From an uncultured Elusimicrobia bacterium (GTDB lineage Bacteria; Elusimicrobiota; Elusimicrobia; Elusimicrobiales; Elusimicrobiaceae), in contig CALYRQ010000031.1 of NCBI GenBank assembly GCA_945483375.1, forward strand, positions 1-7,835: DNA of 7,835 nucleotides, in the 5' to 3' direction. Below the pieces are notes generated by a model that ran no database searches, was not told where the DNA came from, and worked only from the letters and a program-made list of their open reading frames with translations. The translations under genes were made by a program, and so were the position numbers. Positions 4,244 to 7,835 of the stretch are shown one piece after another; the first letter of the stretch is position 1, and each line of letters opens with the position of its first letter.

Positions 4244-4693
4244 ATGATGCAGTTTCCCGTAGACGTAAACGAATTCGAAAGAGCCGGAAGCAACGAACGA
4301 TACATTATTCCGGACAATACCTATACGCTGGAAGTGTTGGAAGTAACCGACGGCGGCACGAGCAAAAACGGCGACCCGAAGCTGGATTTTAAACTGGGGC
4401 TTGCTGAATACCTCAACAATCCGGAATGGCCGTATAACCGTTGGACGTATCATTCCATTTATTTGATTCCGGCGGGGAAAAAAGGCCACGGAATCGCGCT
4501 TCACTTTTTAAAGGTACTCGGGGCCGTGCCGGATGAAAAAGGCGTAATCAACATTGAGCCGTCGGCTTTTGTAGGCCGCCGCTTTCAGGCGTACGTTTTC
4601 AGCGAGAAAGACCAACAGGGTGTTTTGCGCCAACGCATAAACCATATTGAAGCGTTGCCGGAGGACGCGCAGGTGGAGGAGGTGCCATTCTAA
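4244..4693 (+). CDS. DUF669 phage protein with SSB-like acidic C-terminal tip (putative ssDNA-binding protein)
   Basis: This 149-aa protein matches the DUF669 family: Y27-T-L-E-V-L-E-V-T-D-G-G-T-S-K-N-G-D-P-K-L at the start and A109-F-V-G-R-R-F-Q-A-Y-V in the last strands. The family sits beside phage recombination ATPases and is thought to be a single-stranded DNA-binding-like protein. The last residues, E136-A-L-P-E-D-A-Q-V-E-E-V-P-F149, resemble the acidic tip of bacterial SSB (ending D-D-I-P-F), through which SSB recruits RecO, PriA, ExoI and others. A strong AGGAGG lies 10 nt before the first of two tandem ATGs (4244, 4247); either may be used. The codons of the acidic tail also supply the GGAGGAGG ribosome-binding site of the next gene. 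Confidence 0.8.
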   Translation: MMQFPVDVNEFERAGSNERYIIPDNTYTLEVLEVTDGGTSKNGDPKLDFKLGLAEYLNNPEWPYNRWTYHSIYLIPAGKKGHGIALHFLKVLGAVPDEKGVINIEPSAFVGRRFQAYVFSEKDQQGVLRQRINHIEALPEDAQVEEVPF

Positions 4694-4694
4694 T

Positions 4695-5447
4695 ATGATT
4701 ACCGCACTTCCTAAACCTAAAATCGATGTTGAATTTCGCGTCGTACGACGCGCCCACATTTACACGGCCGGAGGGGTGGACTACCCCTCCGTTACGAAAA
4801 TCTTGGGCGTAATTGATAACGGAAAGTCCAATGCGCTTGCTATTTGGGCGCGGCGGGAAGCTCTAAAACTGGCGCAAAACGAGCTTTTTGGCGCATTGGA
4901 TGGCGGTATAACCCTCGGTTACGAAAACGTGGCCGAAATCATTAAAATCGCAGACCGCCAGCCGGACAGGTTAAAGGACGCCGCCGCGGATTTGGGAACC
5001 CGCGTACACGAAGCCATTGACGCCTATATTTTGGGCAAAGACCCCGTACTGGACGAAGAAAGCGTGGTCGGTTTTACCAACTTCATTGACTGGATGAGCA
5101 AAGAAAAAATCCGCATTATTTCGGGCGATATTCCGGTGGCAAGCCCCGAATGGGGATTTGGTGGTCGGCTGGATTCCGTCGGTGTGAATGACAAAGACGA
5201 AATCATTATTTTGGACTGGAAAACGTCCAACGCTCTGCGGGATGAATATCCGCTTCAGGTGGCAGCGTACGCGATTGCGTTTGAGGAAATGTACGGCTTG
5301 CGCGTTGCCGGCGCCAAAGTAGTGCGCTTTGGTAAAACGGATCCGGCGGATTTTGAACCGCGCGACGTTAGTTTGCGCGAGGCTAAGCTGGCGTTTTTTA
5401 AAGCCTTGGGGCTTTTTAAAGCGATGAAAGCCGAACTTTGGGCCTAG
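4695..5447 (+). CDS. RecB/Cas4-type PD-(D/E)XK nuclease
   Basis: This 250-aa protein has the RecB-family nuclease motifs in order: G101-T-R-V-H105-E-A-I-D (motif I His), G157-R-L-D160-S-V-G (metal-binding Asp), I171-I-L-D174-W-K176-T-S (the D-x-K core) and Y185-P-L-Q188-V-A-A-Y192 (Q-x3-Y). This is the fold of Cas4, AddB/RecB C-terminal and phage exonucleases that process dsDNA ends for recombination. No helicase motif or Cys cluster of the Cas4 iron-sulfur type is visible. The ATG at 4695 is chosen because the upstream extension (from 4647) only reads the previous gene in another frame and because GGAGGAGG at 4675-4682 lies about 12 nt upstream. It is one base past the DUF669 stop. Together with the ATPase it could form an exonuclease-annealase pair. 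Confidence 0.87.
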   Translation: MITALPKPKIDVEFRVVRRAHIYTAGGVDYPSVTKILGVIDNGKSNALAIWARREALKLAQNELFGALDGGITLGYENVAEIIKIADRQPDRLKDAAADLGTRVHEAIDAYILGKDPVLDEESVVGFTNFIDWMSKEKIRIISGDIPVASPEWGFGGRLDSVGVNDKDEIIILDWKTSNALRDEYPLQVAAYAIAFEEMYGLRVAGAKVVRFGKTDPADFEPRDVSLREAKLAFFKALGLFKAMKAELWA

Positions 5448-5457
5448 TTGCGGGCCT

Positions 5458-5498
5458 TGGGTGGCGGCGCACCTCCCCGCCACCCACTTTTGGAGGTG
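5458..5498 (+). promoter_or_regulatory. Hairpin whose loop is complementary to the next gene's Shine-Dalgarno
   Basis: A 10-bp stem (5458-5467 with 5477-5486) holds a 9-nt loop whose last seven bases, CACCTCC (5470-5476), are the exact complement of GGAGGTG (5492-5498), the ribosome-binding site of the 36-aa gene. Loop-SD pairing would make an H-type pseudoknot and hide the site. The 5-nt connector across a 10-bp stem is tight, so part of the stem may have to open. The short TTTT after the stem makes it at best a weak terminator. Confidence 0.5.
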
Positions 5499-5503
5499 TA
5501 ACA

Positions 5504-5614
5504 ATGATTTTTAAATGTTTGAAATGTAACCGTTGGAGCATTGGCAAAGGGCCCGGATGCCGCTTGTGTGAACGGAAATTGCGGGCCATTAAAAACGAGG
5601 TTAAAAACAAATGA
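5504..5614 (+). CDS. 36-aa zinc-ribbon mini-protein
   Basis: The frame opens M-I-F-K-C5-L-K-C8-N-R-W-S and continues to C19-R-L-C22-E-R-K-L, giving CxxC-x10-CxxC, the signature of a small zinc ribbon. The tail is basic (K25 to K36). The GGAGGTG ribosome-binding site lies 5 nt upstream of the ATG, and the TGA overlaps the ATG of the next gene as ATGA (5611-5614). Such mini zinc-ribbons are frequent between phage early genes and may bind nucleic acid or protein; the specific role is unknown. Confidence 0.7.
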   Translation: MIFKCLKCNRWSIGKGPGCRLCERKLRAIKNEVKNK

Positions 5615-5976
5615 AATTTAATTTTTTAAAACTGTCGCCCCGAAATACCCACACCAAAGAAAAGTTTTTACTGGGCGCGATTTTGGCCGAAAGATACGGC
5701 AAAGAATTGCGCGCGGAGTACCGATTCTGCCCCAACAGACGTTTTCGGGCGGATTGGTTTATCCCTAGTTTAAACGTAATTGTGGAATATGAGGGAATCT
5801 TCGGCGGCAAAGCCCGCCATACGAGTGTGGGCGGGTATTCCACCGACTGCGAAAAATACAACTTGGCGACCGTTATGGGGTACCGCGTGCTGCGCTATAC
5901 GGCCAAGAATTACACCCAAGCGATTACCGATTTGGACGAACTGGAGCAGGATTTGAAGGTCGGGGGGAGTGTATGA
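5611..5976 (+). CDS. DUF559/Vsr-like PD-(D/E)XK endonuclease of phage type
   Basis: This 121-aa protein has the compact DUF559/Vsr-like nuclease layout: E36-Y-R-F (first strand acidic residue), R44-F-R-A-D48-W-F-I-P (metal-binding Asp), V56-I-V-E59-Y-E61-G (the E-x-D/E core), H70, then S77-T-D79-C-E-K82-Y-N and G90-Y-R-V-L-R-Y-T. In many relatives the core reads E-x-D-G, so the E-Y-E-G here is a variant. Family members nick or cut DNA at mismatches, junctions or free ends. The position among recombination genes suggests junction or branched-DNA processing, not restriction (inference). Both ends are coupled: ATGA overlaps at 5611-5614 and 5973-5976. Confidence 0.75.
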   Translation: MKFNFLKLSPRNTHTKEKFLLGAILAERYGKELRAEYRFCPNRRFRADWFIPSLNVIVEYEGIFGGKARHTSVGGYSTDCEKYNLATVMGYRVLRYTAKNYTQAITDLDELEQDLKVGGSV

Positions 5977-6659
5977 AAATCCCCTATGTGAAAGTATATA
6001 CGGCGGATTTGCTGGCTAAAAGCCGCCGTTTAAGCCCCGAGCAAATCGGCCGCGCCATATTGGGCATTTGTGAGCAGGCGTTTGAAAACGCAACCGATTA
6101 CGCGCCGCAAACGGAAGCCGAAAAGGCGTTGTTTGATATGTTAATCGGTTGGAAAAACGAGAGCGTCAGCGCGCTGAAACAAAAGAAAAAAGCGGGCCGT
6201 TTAGGGGCGCAAAAGACGAACGAAAAACGCAAACTTTCAGACGGCGGCACCGCCGCTTTATCTGCCGTCGGCACCCGCAAGCGGCAAACAGAAACAGATA
6301 CAGAAACAGAAACAGATATAAATAAACAACATACTGCGGCCCTTGCCGCAGGGCAAGTGAACCCGAAACCGAAATTAAATAAATTGCAGGAATTTTCAAA
6401 CGCCGTTTTGGCGGAGTTTGAAGAGTTGGAAACCAAAGACCAAATCGCCGTATGGTTTAAGCGCAACTGCCGCTGTTTAAGCGACATTTTGAAATTTTGC
6501 GGCGGAGATATCTCCGTGGGGCTGGCTGTGATCCGCGTCTGTGTGGAGCGGTTGGAAAAAGCGGGGCTTTCCGGCGGCTATGAGGCCGTTTGCCGCAATC
6601 TGCCGGAATACTATCACGAAGCCAAAAAACGCTTGGCGGGAGGGGTTTATGCGAAGTAA
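5973..6659 (+). CDS. Putative phage replication/DNA-binding protein (DUF6291-like) with TETD linker repeat
   Basis: This is a 228-aa protein. The N-terminal segment (about 1-85) has helices with Y5-V-K-V-Y-T-A-D-L-L, then L20-S-P-E-Q-I-G-R-A-I-L-G-I-C and a basic K69-Q-K-K-K-A-G-R-L-G-A-Q-K-T-N-E-K-R run. This recalls DUF6291-type phage proteins whose genes sit where replisome-organiser proteins occur; the resemblance is moderate. A polar linker (88-135) contains T106-E-T-D-T-E-T-E-T-D115. The C-terminal part (136-228) is helical with Cys at 166, 168, 176, 190 and 207. A role as replication initiator or helicase loader adaptor is an inference from position and layout. It starts by an ATGA overlap and ends 11 nt inside the next gene. 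Confidence 0.6.
   Translation: MKIPYVKVYTADLLAKSRRLSPEQIGRAILGICEQAFENATDYAPQTEAEKALFDMLIGWKNESVSALKQKKKAGRLGAQKTNEKRKLSDGGTAALSAVGTRKRQTETDTETETDINKQHTAALAAGQVNPKPKLNKLQEFSNAVLAEFEELETKDQIAVWFKRNCRCLSDILKFCGGDISVGLAVIRVCVERLEKAGLSGGYEAVCRNLPEYYHEAKKRLAGGVYAK
6288..6317 (+). repeat. In-frame ACAGAW hexamer repeat
   Basis: Five tandem hexamers, ACAGAA or ACAGAT, encode Thr-Glu or Thr-Asp pairs in the linker of the gene at 5973. Because the unit is six bases, slippage changes linker length without shifting the frame. Confidence 0.8.
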
Positions 6660-7113
6660 AAAAGCGTCAGACGCTTACAAAAGCACCGTTCTGCCTTACC
6701 AGCCGGACAGCTGCCGGAACTGTTGGAATAAACCCAAAGGAAAGGCGGACGACGAACTGGCACCGCGCTATCACGGGATTTATGTTTCGTTACCCGTGTT
6801 TTTGGTGGAATCTGGCGGAAAAACGACGCTTGTTTGTTACCGTGCCGAATGCCCGTTCTGCGGCGACGTGAAGTATTATGACGGGTTAGGTTGCCCGTAC
6901 AAGCTAAACGGCGGCAAGGCGGATTTTGGCGTAGCGTATTGGCCGGAAATACGCCGCAACGGATTGGACCCTGACGGATTTATCCGCGCTGTACATACGC
7001 AGAAATGCCGCTATTTTGAAGCCGCCAAACTGCCCAAATACGAGAGCGGGAACCACAGAGCGGAATTTTACGAACCCAAAAGCGAGAGGTGCGACCTATA
7101 TGAAAACATTTGA
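6649..7113 (+). CDS. 154-aa Cys-rich protein, probable zinc-binding, unknown function
   Basis: The protein opens M-R-S-K-K-A-S-D-A-Y and carries two CxxC pairs, C22-R-N-C25 and C68-P-F-C71-G, which together could bind one zinc. Other Cys are at 63, 82, 119 and 147. Between the pairs is a hydrophobic strand-like stretch (Y45-V-S-L-P-V-F-L-V). Aromatic residues are abundant in the second half. The start ATG at 6649-6651 has GGGAGG 5 nt upstream and overlaps the previous gene by 11 nt; a longer in-frame extension to 6541 only reads through that gene. I do not recognise a named family. A DNA- or protein-binding accessory role in early phage metabolism is a guess from the neighbours. Confidence 0.7.
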   Translation: MRSKKASDAYKSTVLPYQPDSCRNCWNKPKGKADDELAPRYHGIYVSLPVFLVESGGKTTLVCYRAECPFCGDVKYYDGLGCPYKLNGGKADFGVAYWPEIRRNGLDPDGFIRAVHTQKCRYFEAAKLPKYESGNHRAEFYEPKSERCDLYENI

Positions 7114-7228
7114 ATTTTGCGCCCATTGCGGCGACCAGTTTTTTGCCGAGGACGTTCGCCGTACTGAAAACGGCCCGCTCTGCGTGCGGTGTATAGAGCG
7201 CGGAGCCAAAACAGTAGCAAGAAAATAG
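7100..7228 (+). CDS. 42-aa zinc-finger mini-protein
   Basis: This 42-aa frame, starting M-K-T-F-E-F, contains C7-A-H-C10-G and C28-V-R-C31, a four-Cys zinc site spaced 17 residues apart, followed by a basic C-terminal tail ending V-A-R-K. The start ATG at 7100 overlaps the preceding gene by 14 nt; an AGAGG about 10 nt upstream can serve as ribosome-binding site. The upstream in-frame extension to 7016 only re-reads the previous gene. It could be a nucleic-acid-binding or adaptor protein; no named family is recognised. Confidence 0.65.
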   Translation: MKTFEFCAHCGDQFFAEDVRRTENGPLCVRCIERGAKTVARK

Positions 7229-7250
7229 CAAGAATTTTTGGAGTGCGAAA

Positions 7251-7514
7251 ATGTTAAAACCACTTTATTTGATTATTGAAAATAAAACAGGAGTCGTTAA
7301 AGAAACCCGTTTTCTTGAGGAGGAAGCGTTTTTGGCGGCGATTGATATGGCAGAAGCCGAAAACAAATATTACTCCGTTGCTCGTATCATAGCGGAAACC
7401 GATAAGGAAAATTTTGAATGGAAATTGTATAAGCGGAACGGAACTGAAATCACTATCAAGCAAAGTTTTAAACGGAGCGAATTTGTTCCGCCGGAAGAAA
7501 AATGGGAGGGGTGA
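7251..7514 (+). CDS. 87-aa protein of unknown function
   Basis: This soluble, acidic protein starts M-L-K-P-L-Y-L-I-I-E-N-K and appears mixed alpha/beta: a first strand (about 5-10), a helix E23-E-E-A-F-L-A-A-I-D-M-A-E-A, a strand Y40-Y-S-V-A-R-I-I-A, and later strands F55-E-W-K-L-Y and T65-E-I-T-I. It has no Cys, signal peptide or membrane segment. GGAG 7 nt before the ATG supports the start. It follows the zinc-finger gene by 22 nt and closes the compact part of the operon. Confidence 0.65.
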   Translation: MLKPLYLIIENKTGVVKETRFLEEEAFLAAIDMAEAENKYYSVARIIAETDKENFEWKLYKRNGTEITIKQSFKRSEFVPPEEKWEG

Positions 7515-7515
7515 A

Positions 7516-7578
7516 ATGGTCGTAAGGGGTAAGGCTTTAATCATCCCCCGGGCAATACCGGGGGAATTTATGGGCTAA
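7516..7578 (+). CDS. Possible 20-aa peptide containing a hairpin
   Basis: An ATG one base after the preceding stop opens a 20-codon frame (M-V-V-R-G-K-A-L-I-I-P-R-A-I-P-G-E-F-M-G) ending in TAA. GGAGGGG lies 4 nt upstream. The ribosome-binding site and near-overlap favour translation, but the length is too short to trust, and a perfect hairpin (7545-7564) falls inside it. It may be a leader peptide or chance. Confidence 0.25.
   Translation: MVVRGKALIIPRAIPGEFMG
7545..7564 (+). other. GC-rich hairpin at the end of the early gene cluster
   Basis: CCCCCGG (7545-7551) pairs perfectly with CCGGGGG (7558-7564) around a six-base loop. The following AATTTAT has only three consecutive T residues, so it would be a weak intrinsic terminator or a processing/pause site between the early cluster and the methyltransferase. 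Confidence 0.45.
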
Positions 7579-7591
7579 AAACCGATAATTT

Positions 7592-7599
7592 GGTATGAT
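7592..7599 (+). promoter_or_regulatory. Extended -10 element ahead of the methyltransferase
   Basis: TGG-TATGAT fits an extended -10 (TGnTATAAT, one mismatch). No good -35 is seen at 16-18 bp upstream. It would give the methyltransferase its own promoter with a very short leader. Confidence 0.35.
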
Positions 7600-7615
7600 A
7601 AAGTAGGGAATTGAT

Positions 7616-7835
7616 ATGAAAACTAAGAATGAGCTTAAAGCAGTGGATTTTTTTTGCGGTGGGGGCGGAATGACCTGTGGTTTGCGCCAAGCTGGTATTA
7701 ATGTTTTAGCTGGAGTAGACTTAGATTCTTCTTGTCAGGACACTTACGAATATAATAATCCTGGCTCTTTGTTCATTCATGCAAATATAAGAACATTATC
7801 TTTAGATTTTTTTGAGAAAAATTTTAATATAAAAC
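7616..7835 (+). CDS. C5-cytosine DNA methyltransferase, N-terminal part (cut by window edge)
   Basis: The 73 visible codons start M-K-T-K-N-E-L-K, then A9-V-D-F-F-C-G-G-G-G-M-T-C-G-L-R-Q-A-G27, which is motif I (SAM-binding FxGxGG with Cys before it) of C5-cytosine methyltransferases. G33-V-D-L-D37 follows as the motif II strand with its acidic residue, and then Y45-E-Y-N-N-P. The catalytic PCQ (motif IV) lies beyond the window. The enzyme transfers methyl from SAM to C5 of cytosine in a short target. AGGGA 6 nt upstream supports the start. The gene is clearly more AT-rich than its neighbours and follows a hairpin and possible promoter, which suggests separate acquisition. An orphan phage methylase or part of a restriction system cannot be distinguished here. 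Confidence 0.9.
   Translation, partial: MKTKNELKAVDFFCGGGGMTCGLRQAGINVLAGVDLDSSCQDTYEYNNPGSLFIHANIRTLSLDFFEKNFNIK

Noticed and set aside
4647..4694. Upstream start for the RecB-type nuclease
   Set aside because: The added residues are Arg-rich and only re-read the end of DUF669 in another frame; ATG 4695 follows the DUF669 stop.
5458..5490. Strong intrinsic terminator after the RecB-type nuclease
   Set aside because: Only four T residues follow the 10-bp stem, and downstream genes are clearly part of the same operon; a regulatory hairpin fits better.
6334..6351. Perfect 7-bp hairpin (CTGCGGC/GCCGCAG) in the linker of the putative replication gene
   Set aside because: It lies within Ala/Gly-coding GC-rich codons and can be explained by composition; no regulatory context.
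1..7835. CRISPR array or insertion sequence
   Set aside because: No regularly spaced direct repeats, transposase frame or terminal inverted repeats were seen.

Overview
This window looks like the immunity and early (replication/recombination) end of a temperate-phage genome, most likely a prophage in a Gram-negative bacterium of intermediate GC. The evidence is a LexA-type (S24) C1-like repressor transcribed leftward, a divergent early promoter with a palindromic candidate operator, and a tightly packed rightward series of phage DNA-metabolism genes. The host cannot be fixed from sequence alone. A gut Elusimicrobiota-like bacterium is a low-confidence guess from general style. No integrase, structural, packaging or lysis gene lies inside the window.

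Left part (1-1926, all leftward): a strong promoter at 51-79 reads out of the left edge. Next come a secreted staphylococcal-nuclease-like protein (94-516) with a Trp at the usual catalytic Arg position, a DUF2335 membrane protein (538-984), and a 58-aa protein (974-1150) overlapping it. The 58-aa and DUF2335 genes appear to share their own extended -10 promoter (1172-1199), so they resemble a lysogeny-expressed cassette. The repressor is best started at 1869.

Centre (1920-2912): the early promoter (TTGACA, 17-bp spacer, TAGTAT) has a 21-bp inverted repeat between its -35 and -10. Its predicted transcript does not start with a gene. It starts with about 230 nt of folded RNA: three hairpins sharing GCAAT or a GCAATT core, a long stem with an internal hairpin, then a three-way junction ending in a U-rich tract. 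An excisionase/MerR-like HTH gene (2212-2412) and a coupled 44-aa membrane protein (2409-2543) follow. After these comes a second gene-free, strongly folded stretch (2544-2912), in which one C/G-rich segment can pair with either of two partners.

Right part (2913-7835, all rightward): a small charged protein; a RecA-like/Sak4-type ATPase with a long Pro/Ala linker and an OB-like C-terminal domain; a DUF669 protein ending in an SSB-like acidic tip; a RecB/Cas4-type PD-(D/E)XK nuclease; a 36-aa zinc-ribbon protein whose ribosome-binding site is perfectly complementary to an upstream hairpin loop; a DUF559/Vsr-like endonuclease; a putative replication/DNA-binding protein with a TETD repeat; two more Cys-rich zinc-type proteins; an unknown 87-aa protein; and the start of a C5-cytosine DNA methyltransferase with more AT-rich composition. 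ATPase, DUF669 and nuclease together form a plausible recombination/replication module.

The most interesting parts are the two folded, gene-free stretches in the early transcript. They could be cis-acting antitermination/attenuation RNA or a trans-acting immunity RNA. All structures were found by eye and were not energy-evaluated.
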